Assembly: GCA_041746635.1 (NCBI GenBank)
Contig: JBGTGQ010000044.1
Coordinates: 54,912-118,911 of the forward strand
Direction of reading: 5' to 3'
Length of the DNA: 64,000 nt
From: CAMASH01 sp041746635
GTDB lineage: Bacteria > Verrucomicrobiota > Verrucomicrobiia > Chthoniobacterales > Terrimicrobiaceae
In this document: positions 7,807-19,300 of the stretch, piece after piece
Layout: each line of letters opens with the position of its first letter
Position numbering within the stretch: the stretch's first letter is position 1
Notes under the pieces: generated by a model
Told to the model about the DNA's origin: nothing
The model's input: only the letters and a program-made list of their open reading frames with translations
Database searches by the model: none
Made by a program: the position numbers and the translations under genes

Positions 7807-9494
7807 TTACTGGAACTTGGGGTTGGCCAGCACCATGTATTCTCCCTGCTGAAAAACGACCGGCCATTTTTGCTTCTGGACTTCATCAACAATCACCCGG
7901 GGACCTTCGTAGCCAAACCAAAAAATCGCATCGATACCAATGGGCTGGTTATTTTCATCCACGCCGTAGCCCAGAACCAGATACTTGGCATTATCAACCT
8001 GGCAATCGAACCAATACTGATCCTTTGGAACACCTGCGGCAAAATTCTCCTCGATCCCTTTCTCATAGTGAGCGCAATGCATGAGCTGGGCCTTGCGCTC
8101 ATGGTCGTATAACCAAAACAGCTGGTCGGGCATGACGACGTAATCCTCCGCCGTGGTATGCGCGTTGACGAATTTCATCGTTTCCTCCGCATCCCGCCAC
8201 GAACGGACCGTCCATCGATCGATCTTGGTGTGAAAATGCCCGAGGGAACCGATCAGGGAAACAAGCCCCAACCCGCCGAGCAAAAGAATCGCCGGATAAA
8301 GGCGGGCCCGCTTGCTCTGCGGCATCAGTTGGGCCGCACTTTCTCCCATCCGGACAAGGGCTCCGGCAAAGCCAACCGCCAGAAGAGGAATAAAGCCCAA
8401 GGCCTGATATAAAAACATCCCCACCGTATTGCGTGAGCAAAATGCGCCGAACATCAACGCCAGCAGCCAGAACAGCAGCCACTTGCGAAACCGCGCCACC
8501 GGGAAAAAGACCATGCCCAAAGAGGCTGTGATGATCCAAAAATCCACTCCGATCGAACCATCCCTGTTCAATGTCGGGGTGAGGAAGACAAATTCCACCA
8601 GAAGCCTGTACAAGCGCGTTCCTTCCGCGGTCCAGGATGACTGCATCGCCCCAAAACCTTGATTGGACGCCCCCGTGAAACGAACCAGCAAATGCTCCGA
8701 CCGCCTGGTTGAGACAAAATGAACCAGAAGAAGAACAAGGCCGCAAAGGCACCGCTGGTCTCGATCGCCACCCAAACGTGCCGTTTATGGACGAGCAGAG
8801 CGGTTAGAATCACCGCGCCCATGAGCGGAAAGGCAAAGTAGTGCGACCCAACGGCCAGGGAAGCCATTAACCCGGCCAGGGCAATATCTCTTGACCGTTT
8901 CTCCTGAACGTACTGGATCAAGAAGCCCACTGAGGCCAGGGCCCACATTCCCATCATAGGATGCCCGCGCACCCACCTATAATGGATGACCACCTCCGGA
9001 TAACAGAGGAATGCGGCCGCGCAGAGAAATCCGAAATTTTTGTCCCGCAAGCGCGTCCCCACCCAAAAGAGAATGGCTGTCGTCACCAATGCCACCATGA
9101 CTTGTAGGATCCGACCCGTTAAAATATCATTGCCAAATATTTGGAGCATTCCACCGAGAGCCAACAAATAATGCGGCGGATGAGGATTCGGAGAAAGAAA
9201 GTCCTCGCGCATCGCGCCGTAACGCGGGTGTCCCTGGCTCAGCGTCCACGCCTCTTCCAGCACGATTGCCTCATCACCGTACCAGTTTGGGTTGGTCCGC
9301 AAATTTGGCAGAAATAAGATAGCCCAAAAGACAAGGATCGCGGCGCCCAACAGACGCTCCTGCGTGGTGTTGGATTCCTCATCACTCTTTCTAGCAATCA
9401 GCCATACGCCGAAGGAAGACCACGAAAATCTCGCGGGGACGGGGGGGGGGGGAACTGACCGTTTCGACTCACCCCGCCCGCGCCGCCATGACAT
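7807..9494 (-). pseudogene. ArnT/PMT-like membrane glycosyltransferase, frameshifted
   Basis: Two overlapping minus-strand frames together encode one multi-pass membrane protein of about 550 residues. The first part (9494 to about 8705) has the GT-C hallmark NWYGDEAIVLEEAW in the first external loop, an Asp-Glu pair expected to bind the lipid-linked sugar, then several membrane helices. The second part (about 8710 to 7807) continues with RRSEHLLVRFTGASNQGFG, more helices and a soluble C-terminal domain. Frame continuity is lost between about 8700 and 8715, within CTCAACCAGGCGG on the coding strand. The 5' end is uncertain: an ATG at 9494 lies inside the preceding gene and reads through a run of 12 C; a TTG after the tract is an alternative. 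Either a true pseudogene or a one-base sequence error. Confidence 0.65.
9441..9452. repeat. Homopolymer tract of 12 G (12 C on the coding strand)
   Basis: Twelve uninterrupted G on the plus strand, 17 bp past the stop codon of the broken oxidoreductase gene and at the 5' end of the glycosyltransferase frame. If translation starts at 9494 the tract encodes four Pro codons and any change not a multiple of three switches the frame. Tracts of this type drive phase variation of surface-sugar genes in other bacteria. Confidence 0.8.
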
Positions 9495-10207
9495 CAATAA
9501 CGTGCCGCGCAAAGGGAATTGCGCAGGTCCAGCCGGGAGACACGGCATTGAGCACGTGGGTGGACCGGGTGTCTCCCTCGATCACGAAATCCATTTCCAG
9601 CTTGCGCGTTTCAATATCGAACAACTGGGCGCGAATGCCTGGCTCACCCCATTGCCTGTAGTCGCCGGGTTTCACACCGTGAGCCAGCAGCGCGGCCAAT
9701 TCCACAATCCGCTCCCGTGAGCATTTCCGGATTTCCTCCACGGCCAGTTTCTTAAAGTCAAAGTTGGACGAAACCATCAGCCCCGCTTCGCGGAAAAGCA
9801 CCTCCATCATTTCCCCTAAATGGAAGTTGGCCCAGCCTCCGTAGTTTTCCCGCCACAGCGCGGGAATGGCCGTGGGTCCAATCTTGATCCGTCCATCGGC
9901 CCGCACGGTGAAATGCACACCAAGAAAGGGATTGCGCAGGTCCGGAACCGGATAGATGTGAGTCCGCAAGCTGCCGGTGGGCTCGTTCGAATAAAGATAC
10001 AAGCCCTTGAAGGGCAGGATGCGATAAGGGCGGGAAAAACCGAAATCGTGGGCGATTTTGTCCGCATAGAGTCCGGCGGCATTGATCACATGACCACAGG
10101 ATATTTCACCCCGGGTGGTGTAAACCCGGCTGTCCTGAAATTTCAAATATGCGCAGTCCGTAACGAAAACGATTCCCTCCGATGACGAGAAAATCGCAGG
10201 AAGTCAC
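9469..10207 (-). pseudogene. L-2-hydroxyglutarate oxidase-like flavoprotein with internal deletion
   Basis: The C-terminal part (9469-10146 and a few codons upstream) is typical of the LhgO/L2HGDH family: HVINAAGLYADKIAHDFGF, RILPFKGLYLY, HFTVRADGRIKIGPTA, and the end VSPGWTCAIPFARHVIDVM. The N-terminal FAD-binding domain is missing. Instead, a GTG at 10207, 10 bp after the upstream phosphatase stop, starts VTSCDFLVIGG, the first beta strand and the beginning of the FAD-binding GxGxxG motif, and then the reading continues out of frame into the middle of the protein. So about 160 codons seem to have been lost between the first Gly residues and the segment EGIVFVTDCAYLKF. The reaction of the intact family is FAD-dependent oxidation of 2-hydroxyglutarate or related acids. 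This copy should be inactive if the sequence is correct. Confidence 0.7.
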
Positions 10208-10217
10208 TCCGCACTCC

Positions 10218-10772
10218 TCAGGGAAACACCCGGGTTGGATTTTTGAATTCCCTCAGCTTTTGCAGCACGTGCGGTGGAACACCCACTGCAAACGCCTCCT
10301 CGGCGCCCCGCCACACCGCAAGATCATCGCGGCTGTTGCCCATGTAGGAAAATACGCCGTAGCGTTTTTCAAGGGCCGCCCGCTTGCGCGGGCCGGAGAG
10401 GTTGGTCACACCATCGCTACCAAGGGCTTCGGAAAAAATGCCCAGGTGATGGGCAATGGTGTCCGCGTAAATTTGATCCGAGGCTGTGGCCAGAATGATC
10501 TTTCGTCCGCGGGCCTTCTCTTCCCGCAAAAACGCCAGCACCTCCTCGCGGTAAGACAACGCGGTCGGCTCGAGGACCACGCGCAGCGCGATCTGGCGCT
10601 TCAAATGCACCCTTCCCAATCGAAGCCAGAAGAGAGCGGAAAAAATGCGCAGCGGGTTTTTTGCCAGCAAAAGAAAAAACGATTTCACGGAGGCATCATC
10701 ACGGATGAGTGTTCCATCGAGGTCCACGCACAGAACCGGGAGAGGATGCGGCGAAGAAGATTCAGGTGTCAT
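10218..10772 (-). CDS. HAD-superfamily phosphatase (phosphoserine phosphatase-like)
   Basis: A 184-residue soluble HAD hydrolase with all four motifs: motif I VDLDGTLIRDD (nucleophile Asp and acid/base Asp), motif II ILATASDQ (Thr/Ser), motif III Lys in SGPRKRAALEKRYG, and motif IV YMGNSRDDLAVW. This set is like the HAD domain that is fused to UbiA-type prenyltransferases in many bacteria, here standing alone, so a phospho-sugar or prenyl-phosphate substrate is possible. It overlaps the end of the YfhO-like gene by 11 bp and is followed after 10 bp by the broken flavoprotein, so all are probably one transcript. The substrate cannot be read from the sequence. Confidence 0.85.
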   Translation of the reverse strand: MTPESSSPHPLPVLCVDLDGTLIRDDASVKSFFLLLAKNPLRIFSALFWLRLGRVHLKRQIALRVVLEPTALSYREEVLAFLREEKARGRKIILATASDQIYADTIAHHLGIFSEALGSDGVTNLSGPRKRAALEKRYGVFSYMGNSRDDLAVWRGAEEAFAVGVPPHVLQKLREFKNPTRVFP

Positions 10773-13083
10773 TTTTTGTCGATCCGGAAAAATCCAGCCG
10801 TGCTCGCACGGGCCGGAGCGCCAAGCTGGCTGCCATGAAAAGGAGGGAAATCAGTGAAAGGCCTACGCCAGCATGGAAGCCCCATGGAACGAATTCCATG
10901 CGGACGAGATGGCGCCCCGCAGCCAGAGGAATGGCGCGCAGGGCATGGTTGGCGGGGAGAATCTCGTAGGTGATTTGCACGCTCCCCGGCAGGGAAACGG
11001 CCCGCCAGTCCTTGGAGTAGGAATCCGTTACCACAAGCAAGGCGGCACGATCGGTCGTGATTTGGAGAGTGGCGTGGTCTGTGGAGGAGTCTAAACATTG
11101 GAGCTCATACCGGGCTTTTTCTTTCTCAGGCTTGGGGCTGGGCTCTTGCTCGAGCAGAATCACTTCACGCAAATCGAAATCCGGTGTTTTTAACGCATTG
11201 AGGACACCCCCGGATTCGGCGAGAACATGGTATTTTGAGGCGAGAAAAAATCGCGGAAAGGGCGACTCGGAAACGGGCACGATATCCAGGATGCCGTTCG
11301 TCTTGGGGACAAATGCCAACCGACAGCGCAACATCGCGAGAATCGGGTGAAAAGTTTTGAACTGGAGATACTGATTTGCGAGGGCGGGATCGTTGCCCTG
11401 GGAGGAGTGCAGCAACTGGGCGTAGCGCTTGAGCACGAAGGGATCGTAGCCCCAGACATTTTCGCTGCGAAGGAGCATGGCTGCATCGGGATTAAACATG
11501 TTTAATGTCCGAAAATCGCCGGGATTTTTTTGGAGAAACTCCGCCACGGCAGGGTAAGTAAAATCCTTCAAAGGAAAGCTCTCGACCGTGCTGCGCGCGA
11601 AGAGGGATAGTTCCAACACTGCGGCTATTCCTATCAACCACACCGCGGCTTGCCAGCGGCGTGTTGACAGAAGTAGGAGGGAAAAGAACACGCAAAGGAA
11701 TCCTGCAATCTGCAGGGAGCGGACACCTGTTTTCTGAGCCGTTTGTAAGAAGGCTGCGTCACCAAGGGCCGCCGGATTTAAATAACTTTCCTTTGATTCG
11801 ATGGACAGGGCCATGAGGCTGCGAAAGCTGGAAACTCCATCTTCCCGGCTGAAAAAAACCGCTGCCGCCAACAAACTCAAACCGATGGCGACACCGGCAA
11901 CACAAAACGGCCAGCTGGGCTTTTCTTTTCGGAGCAGGCTTTCGAAGCCCATGCCGGCAAAAAAGGCAAGAAACAGGCCGGCAAAGAAAATGAACTTGGA
12001 GGAACCACGAAATCCACTGAAGCCGGGAAGAATATGATAAAGCATCTGGTGCAAGGGGGTGTGAGCTCCCAGCGCCAGCAAGCCGCTCAGACCAAGAAGG
12101 ACCAGGAGACGGATGCGCATGGCTTTTTCCCCAGGTTGCCATATTCCCCAAAGTGCCAGCAGCAACATGCCGATTCCCGAATGCAGACTCATTTCCCAGA
12201 GATAGCAGCGCCCCCAGTACGGTGTGCCTTGTCCGGCAAAAAAACCAGGGACAAGCAGGGTAAGAAAGTTTTCGGGAGGAAAGGAAAACATAGAGGAAAA
12301 CTCGTAAGTCAGCCCTCCGCTGCGCACGGCCTCGGAAGCGGCGCTAAACCCTGGAAGAAGTTGTGCCGCAGCCAGGAGCGAGGCGAGGGGATAAATGGCC
12401 AACAGCCCGGCCAGGGCACTTGGCAGCCGGGCTGTTCCAAAAAGATGAGCCAGCGAGTAAAGACCCGCTATCAACGCCGTGTAATACACGTATTGAGGGT
12501 GACCTGCGTACATCTGTAGAGCGGCCGCAGCGGCTGTGAGGAAAATCCATCCCCCGTGGCGCTTGGAAAGCCAGCCGTCGATCCCGAGAAAAATCAGCGG
12601 CACCCAAGCCATCGCGGTCACGTTCGACAGGTGGCCAGCATAGATGTGCAGGAAAAAAGCACTGCTGAACATGGCCGTCACTCCGGAAACGAGGGCGGAG
12701 ACAGGCCGCAAGCCGCGGTGAAAAGTCCAAGCGTAGGTGTAGGCTCCGAGGAGAAAAACATGCAGTCCGAATGACCAGTTGATGGCGGTGGCCAGGGGTA
12801 AGAGAAGAAAGATCAAGTTGGGCGGGTAAAGCAACGCGGACTGGAATTGCCCCAGATAGGGAATTCCACTGTAGATGAAAGGATTCCAAAGAGGGAAATT
12901 GCCACGCGCCATCTCGCCAAAACCAAAGGCCCTTGAGAACAGGTATTGCAGGGTTACATCCGTGCTTTTTTCCGAAAGCACCATGGTCGTGGAAAAGAGC
13001 TCGCGTGCGATGGGTAAGGCAGCGAGCACCGCCAGAAGCAAAAGACATGCAGCGTGTCTGCGTGAAGATTCAGACAGGAGCAT
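10762..13083 (-). CDS. YfhO-family membrane protein
   Basis: A 773-residue membrane protein with about 12 hydrophobic segments over residues 10-510 and a soluble C-terminal domain. Family features: NFPLWNPFIYSGIPYLGQFQSALLYPPNLIF after the first helix (shown in pieces: PLWNP, YSGIP, GQFQSALLYPPN), HVFLLGAYTYAW, a long extracellular loop, and the C-terminal TDSYSKDWRAV then HALRAIPLAAGRHLVRMEF. YfhO proteins are GT-C-fold glycosyltransferases; in Gram-positives they glycosylate lipoteichoic acid. Here an envelope sugar-transfer role is likely, in line with the ArnT-like gene further down the same strand. Start at 13083 gives a Leu-rich first helix after SSRRHAAC. It heads a minus-strand operon. 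Confidence 0.85.
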   Translation of the reverse strand: MLLSESSRRHAACLLLLAVLAALPIARELFSTTMVLSEKSTDVTLQYLFSRAFGFGEMARGNFPLWNPFIYSGIPYLGQFQSALLYPPNLIFLLLPLATAINWSFGLHVFLLGAYTYAWTFHRGLRPVSALVSGVTAMFSSAFFLHIYAGHLSNVTAMAWVPLIFLGIDGWLSKRHGGWIFLTAAAAALQMYAGHPQYVYYTALIAGLYSLAHLFGTARLPSALAGLLAIYPLASLLAAAQLLPGFSAASEAVRSGGLTYEFSSMFSFPPENFLTLLVPGFFAGQGTPYWGRCYLWEMSLHSGIGMLLLALWGIWQPGEKAMRIRLLVLLGLSGLLALGAHTPLHQMLYHILPGFSGFRGSSKFIFFAGLFLAFFAGMGFESLLRKEKPSWPFCVAGVAIGLSLLAAAVFFSREDGVSSFRSLMALSIESKESYLNPAALGDAAFLQTAQKTGVRSLQIAGFLCVFFSLLLLSTRRWQAAVWLIGIAAVLELSLFARSTVESFPLKDFTYPAVAEFLQKNPGDFRTLNMFNPDAAMLLRSENVWGYDPFVLKRYAQLLHSSQGNDPALANQYLQFKTFHPILAMLRCRLAFVPKTNGILDIVPVSESPFPRFFLASKYHVLAESGGVLNALKTPDFDLREVILLEQEPSPKPEKEKARYELQCLDSSTDHATLQITTDRAALLVVTDSYSKDWRAVSLPGSVQITYEILPANHALRAIPLAAGRHLVRMEFVPWGFHAGVGLSLISLLFMAASLALRPVRARLDFSGSTKNDT

Positions 13084-13352
13084 GGAATTTTTACTCTCGG
13101 GTCATCCTTTCAATGCCTTTATTCATGGGATGGAGAAGAGGCTGGGCCGATTGATTCATTTTCCAAGGCTGAAATTAAATGATGTTGTGGATGGACTCCG
13201 GAGTGACGCGAGGCGCGGGAATTGAACTTCTTCGCAGAACACTTTCCGGACTGGAGGTCCCAGTCCCCGGCCGCGGACAGCGCCATCCAGAACACGGAAG
13301 CGACTGATCGATCCCGGTTGCCGACGAGGCGATTTCCGGTAGCTTATCCGCC
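13084..13352. other. Divergent promoter region between YfhO-like and TPR genes
   Basis: A 269-bp gap between two divergent starts. It must hold promoters for both. I examined a stretch around 13215-13275 that looks vaguely like a tRNA T-arm on the minus strand (GTTCAATTCCC), but no acceptor or anticodon stem can be built, so no RNA gene is called. Confidence 0.4.
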
Positions 13353-16300
13353 ATGAAAGAGCGTCTTCTCGCGCTTGCGTTCTGCCTCATTCCAGCAGGT
13401 ACCATGCTGGCCCTGGACGCCGAATCCCAGCGCTTGGCGGATCGCTACCGTTCCATCCTTGAGGCCAACGCGGCGCAGCAGACTGCCTTTGACCGGCTGT
13501 GGGAAATCCACGCCAAAGCCGGCGAGACGCAGGCGTTGGTCGCGTATGCGCGGCAGCAAGCGGGGAAATCCCCGGTGTTGTCCGCCCGGATTCTGCGGCG
13601 GGCGGGGAAAAGCGAAGACGCGGAAAAAATTCTCGGGCCGGCCGCGGGCACCGGGAATGTTGCGGCGATTGAGATGCTGGCCGAGTGGCTGGAGGAGAAG
13701 GGAGATTTTCCCGCCGCCGCCGCGGTGTTGGAAGGGGCGGCGGTCACGCGAAAAAATCCGCAACTGCTCCTGCGCTTGGGTGAACTATTCCTCCGCGCCG
13801 GAGAGGATTCGAAATCGCGCGCCGCCTGGGAGGAAGCGGTGGCCCTCGCGCCGGACGATCTGGTTTTGCGCCGGAAACTTGTCGCCGCCAGCGTGCAAGC
13901 GGGAGACAACGCCGGAGCGGTTGTTCACCTGCGCATCATCGCGGAAAAAGGCTCCCCGGCCGAACGTTTCACGGCGAGCGAGGAAATCTCCGTGCTCCTG
14001 GAAGAGGATGGAAAGCTTTCAGATGCCATCGCGGTCCAGGAGTCTCTGCTCACGCTGATGGGTTCAGGCCATTGGAAACTCGCGGCCGCCCGACAGCGCC
14101 TTTTCTTTCTGCATCAGCAAGCGGGCACCCTCGGTGCCCTGGAGAAAAAATGGCATGATGAGGCGGAGGCCCGCCCGCGTGACCCGGAGCCTGTTCTGCG
14201 CCTGGCGGAACTGGCCAAGTTTCAGGCCGATGATGCGCAACGCCTGCTCTGGCTGCGGCGGGCTGCCGACCTTTTGCCCAAGGATGCCGGCCTGGCCCGG
14301 GACGCGGCGGCGCTGGAGATTTCCGCCGGTCATTATGACGCGGCGGCGGCGCTTTACGATCGCGTTCTCGGTCTCCGGCCGCAGGATGAGGATGCCATCT
14401 TCCAACGGGCCGAGGTTTCCGCCTTGAGTGGACAGGAGTCGGATGCGGAAAAGCGCATTGCGGACTATCTGGCCACCCGCACGGGTGACGAAAATGCCGC
14501 CACCCGGGCGGCGGAATTTTACCGCCGCCTGCGGCTTCCCGCGCCACTCGAGCGCGGTTTAATCGAACGGTTTTCCGCCGCACAAGCGGACGAATCCGCG
14601 GCCACCGAGCTGGCGCGTTTTTATCTGGAGCAACACCGCGACAAGGACGCAGCCGCGGCGTTGGAGCGTTTCGACATTTCGCGGCTGGAGCCCAAGGATG
14701 CGGCGGCGGTGGCGTTTCGGTTTTCGCAATTGTGGTGGGAGTCCAAGATGAATGTTGAGGCGCTCGTCTGGGCACGACAGGCCTTGGAAAAGGATGCAGC
14801 GCGGCCGGAATACGCCGTCCATCTCGCTGACCTCCTGACCGCGCAGGATGAGCCTGCTGCGGCGCGCGCGGTTTTGGAGAAGGCCTGCGCGGCAGCAGCA
14901 CCGGCTCTCCCGCGCGAGGATCTGGAGCGTCGTTTGTTCGTGGCCGTGCAAAGCGGGGAGCAAAAATCCGATGGCCTGCTGCCGGGAGTCGGGGCGGCGG
15001 TGCCGAAAATGATCGCCATCTTGCGCCAGCAGGCTGAGGCGGGAACGGACGAGTCCGCGTGGTTGCGTCTGGCGCGTTGGCAACGCTGGAACAATGACGC
15101 GAAGGGCGCGGTGGCGACCTTGCGTGAGGGGTTTTCCGGGAAGGCCGATTCCCTGCCCATTCGGGATGCCCTTGCTTCCGCTTTGGCAGAATCGGGGGAC
15201 ACTGCCGCCGCCATCGAGGAACTGGGGAAGCTGGCGGAGGCGCAGCCGGACCAGGCGGTGGACTATCAACGCCGCAGCGGGCGTCTGCAACTCGACAGCG
15301 GGCAGATTGAGGCGGGGCTGGTGACATTTGAAGCCCTCTGGCAGCGGCGGCCCAAGGATTGGCAGGCGGCGGCAGATCTTGCCCTGGCCGAACAAATGGC
15401 CGGAAATTGGTTTCTCGCCCTGGAGACATGGCGACAGGCCCACGCCCTTGCGCCGGTTGGTTCCCGCCGGAGTCTGCATGCCCCGATTCTTAACGCCGCA
15501 TCCCGCCTGCAACTTTACGATCAGGGTTTGGATTTTCTTGAGGAGGCGTGTGCGGCCGAGCGGGCGGTGGATGGGCAAAGCGAACTGCTGCGTGAAGCCG
15601 CGACTTTTGCCGTGCAAAATCGGGTGACGGCGGACTGGCGTGCGCGATTGGAGCGCCGGAGCCGTGCTGCGCCCGGTGAGGTTGTCTGGAAGACCGGGCT
15701 GGTCCTTCTACTGGAAGAGGAGGGTCGGGGGGACGAGGCGCGCAAAGTTCTGGTCGAATCCCGTCAGAGTGCCGGACCATCCGACGCCGATCTCCAGGCC
15801 CTGTTGGCCGCGGCGGAGAAGGCGGGCGATTGGAATGAGGCGGCGCAGTTGCTCAAGCGGCTGATGGCGTCCGCCCAATCGCCGGATGCCGCTCTGATGA
15901 TGCGTCACGCGGAATCCCTGGAGCGGGCGGGTCAAGTTGAGGAGGCCACGCAGGTTTGGACCGCGTTGGTCGCGCGCCAGGCCCGCAATCCTGCGGTGCT
16001 CATTGCGGCGGCGGATTTTTTTGAGCGGAGCGGGGATGAGTCACGGATGGAAGCAAGCCGGCGCGCCGCCACGCGGCTGGGCGGGTGTCCGCCGCAGGTG
16101 CATCTTGGTCTGGGAACATTGGCCTTGGAACGGGGGGACCGCCTGCAGGCGTTGGCCGATTTTGAAGCGGTCTTGTACAATACCCGGAGTGATCCGGCCT
16201 CGGCCCGGGATTGCCTGCCGCTGCCGGCCCGTATCTTCGAATGGAAGGAAAACCCGTCCGCGTCCGTGGGATTTCTGCCCGGGGGCATGCGCACGCATGT

Positions 16301-19300
16301 CCGTCCGCCGGCGACCTGGCGGAAAGCCGACGAATCGGACACCGAGGGCTGCCGACTCCTGGCCATCCAGCAGGCCGGACAGCTTCTGGCCAACAGCCCG
16401 GAAAAACCGCCATGGCTGGCGGGATTTTCTTTGCCCCTTGAGCGCATTTGGGCGGCCTATTATTCGGGCGAGAAGCAGGTTGCTTTTGCCGAGATGAAGC
16501 GGCTGGTGGATGCGGAAAATTCCGCTCCCGCGTTGGAACAGGCTTTTGCCTCGACGGCCATGGAGGATGGTCAGGGGGTGGCCTTGGCGCAATGGGCTTC
16601 TGCGAACGCGGAGAAATCCGTCGGGCGATGGGACAATGTTCTCGCGGCCCTGGCGCGCATGCTCGATGCGGGCTGGCGGCCTTCTGGGGATGAGGCGGCC
16701 ACACTTTTTGCCCCCGCGCCGGCCTTGAAACGCTGGCAGGCCGCCCAAGCATTCGCCACCCGCAACCTTCATCGCATTGCCTGTTTGTTAGGCGAAAGCG
16801 TTCCGGCGGAACTGTCTTCCTCGCAGGCTCTTTCGGCCTGGATGGAGCTGTCTAAATGGCACCTCGCGCTGCGTGATCCCGATGGCACGATCGCCCGTCT
16901 GGATCAGGCCATTGCCGCGGCTCCTCCGGCGGTGTCCTTTGCCCATCTGTTGTTCGGAGCCATCCGGGCTCGCTGGTTGCTCACGCCGCCTGATGAGCGG
17001 GCCGCCTTCGAGGAAAAACTTTCCGCGCATTGGCAGGCGGTGAAACATCCCGGCGGCGAACGCGCCAGCCGGGCGCTTTTCTTTGCGCTCAAGGGGAACC
17101 ACGATGCGGCGGCGAAGGAAATGGCCGCACTTTTTGCCGGGTTGGGCGTAACCGAGGAGGAGAGTTGGTCGGAGCTTGTGCAACAGGGCGGCGTGCAACT
17201 GGAGGAATGGGACCTTCATCGCCTGGCCCGCGAGCTTTACCGCCAGGACCTCGCGCGCGATCCGGCGTTGCTCGCGATGCGCGGTGAGAATTTCCGGCGT
17301 TCTACCGAGAGTCAGTTCATCTTCAACCAATTGGCCGCCGCCGGTCCTTACAACACCCGGTATTTGCTCAATGAATGGCAGGCCCGCGGAGCGACCGACG
17401 AGGAACTTCTGCAGGCGGTCAACCGTCTCCAGCAATCCGGTCGATGGAAAACCGCCACGGAAGTTTTCACCAAATTATGCGGACGCGATCCGCGCAACGA
17501 GGCCGTCGGTGCGGCGATCATCACTCTGTCCTCCGTTCCCTCGCTGCGAAAACCGGCCATGGACTATTTGGAAAGATTGCTGGCGGGTGATCATACTCTC
17601 CTCGGCCGCCCGTTGATTCAGAATGCCGCGGTCCGCCTGGCGGGGCTGTGGGAGGAAGAAGGAAAACCCGAACGTTCCTTGGCGCTTTTCGAGCGGCTGG
17701 AGAGCGAGCGCGCGTTGGTTGGGCCCCGCGTCCAGATCCTGTGCCGGATGGGAAAATTTCGCCAAGCGGTGGAGCTATTGGAGAAACATGCGACGGGCTC
17801 CCCTCCGGCGGACGGGAAGATCTCCCTGCCCCTGGCCGAACTCTATGCGGGTCTGGGACGGGAACGAGAAGCGCGGGCCGTTTTGGAAAAAGAGACCGGC
17901 AACCCGTCGGTGGGCCACCTGGCCGTCGCCAAGCTGCGCGAACTCGACGGCTCGCCTTCGGCCGAACCACCGGCACCCGATCGCGAAAAGTGGGAGAAAC
18001 TCTTGCGGGAATGGGATCGCACTCCCCTCACGCTGGAGGAACGCTTCCGCGCCGGACGGAATTTTCTCGCCGGACAGAAGAAGGTTCCAGAGGACCTGCG
18101 GAAGGCGGAACTGGCCCGCCTGAAAAAAATCGCCGTCCGGAACCCGACGCTCTTGCCGGATTATTTTCTTTTGCGCATGGAGCTCGCCCGCTCCACCGGC
18201 ACGGTATCCGACTTGGAAAAAGAACTGCTGGCCGAGTGGAATGGGGGACGCGGCAGCTATCTCGCCAGCGAAATTCTCATTCAGCTTTTTCTCGAGCAAA
18301 AACGCTACGAAGACCTTGGACGCCTGCTGGACGACTATCTGGCGGACTGTCATTTCAACGAGCGGGCTTGGGATCAGATCGGCCAGAGCCTGCTGTCCGC
18401 CGACCAGCCTGCGCGGGCGGCCCGCGTTTTTTCCGAACTGACGGCACGGGCCCCGGGAGATTCCAGCCGTGCGTTGTTTCTGGCCGGGGCACTTTGGAAA
18501 AGCGGACGGCAGGCCGAGGCCGAGGAGACCCTTGCCCCGCTTCGTCGCATGGCCGCGCTGGACCCGCAGAAGCAACTCGACCTGGCGCAGTTTGCCCTCA
18601 GCGTGGACAACCCGGCGGCCGCGCAAGTCCATCTGGCAGACGTGGCCGAAAGGCTCCGCGGAAATGCCCGGGCGGCCGGTTTGTGGGAGGCGGCGGCCGC
18701 GCAGTTCGTCAAGGCCCAGCGCTGGACCGAGGCTCGGGCCGCCCTGCTTCGGGCCGGGGAAAACAACCCTCTGGCGCGTTTGGTCAAAACTGTGACCGAC
18801 TACTACGAGGGGGCCGGGCTGCTGAAGGAACTTGATCCCGAGGCCAACGAATTTTGTCTGCCGCCCCGCCCGTTCCGGGAGTTGCGTCTGGATGTGGCGG
18901 GACGACTCATTGCGGCCGGCTTGGCCGATCGCGCCTGGCTATGGCTGGAGAAGGACCCGGCGATTCTGGCCGAGGCTCGTGGACGGGATCTCCTGCAAAG
19001 CCTGGAAAAAATCGACCGCAAACGGGCGGGGAGGATCTGGGAAATTGCGGCACAAAATCCCTCGTGGGATGTGCGCCTCGCTGCGGCGCAATTTTACCTG
19101 CGGCGTGCGCAGGACTCACCGGAGTCCGCCTGGAAGGATCTCGCTCGAGCCCACGAGTTGCATCCCGGTTCCTTTGCCATCGCTTCGGCCTACGTCACGG
19201 AGCTGCTACGGCTTCAGAAGCCCGCCGCCGCCCGCCAAGCCTTGCAGGAGGTGATTTCCGCTTACGCGCTGCCGGCCGATCGCCGGGCCGCCCGCGAAAA

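Noticed and set aside
13200..13290. Possible tRNA on the minus strand (GTTCAATTCCC resembles a T-arm)
   Set aside because: No matching acceptor stem, D-arm or anticodon arm can be paired around it.
17648..18835. Alternative plus-strand frame of 395 codons within the TPR gene
   Set aside because: Arg/Gly-rich translation typical of an out-of-frame GC-rich gene; the TPR pattern is only in the main frame.
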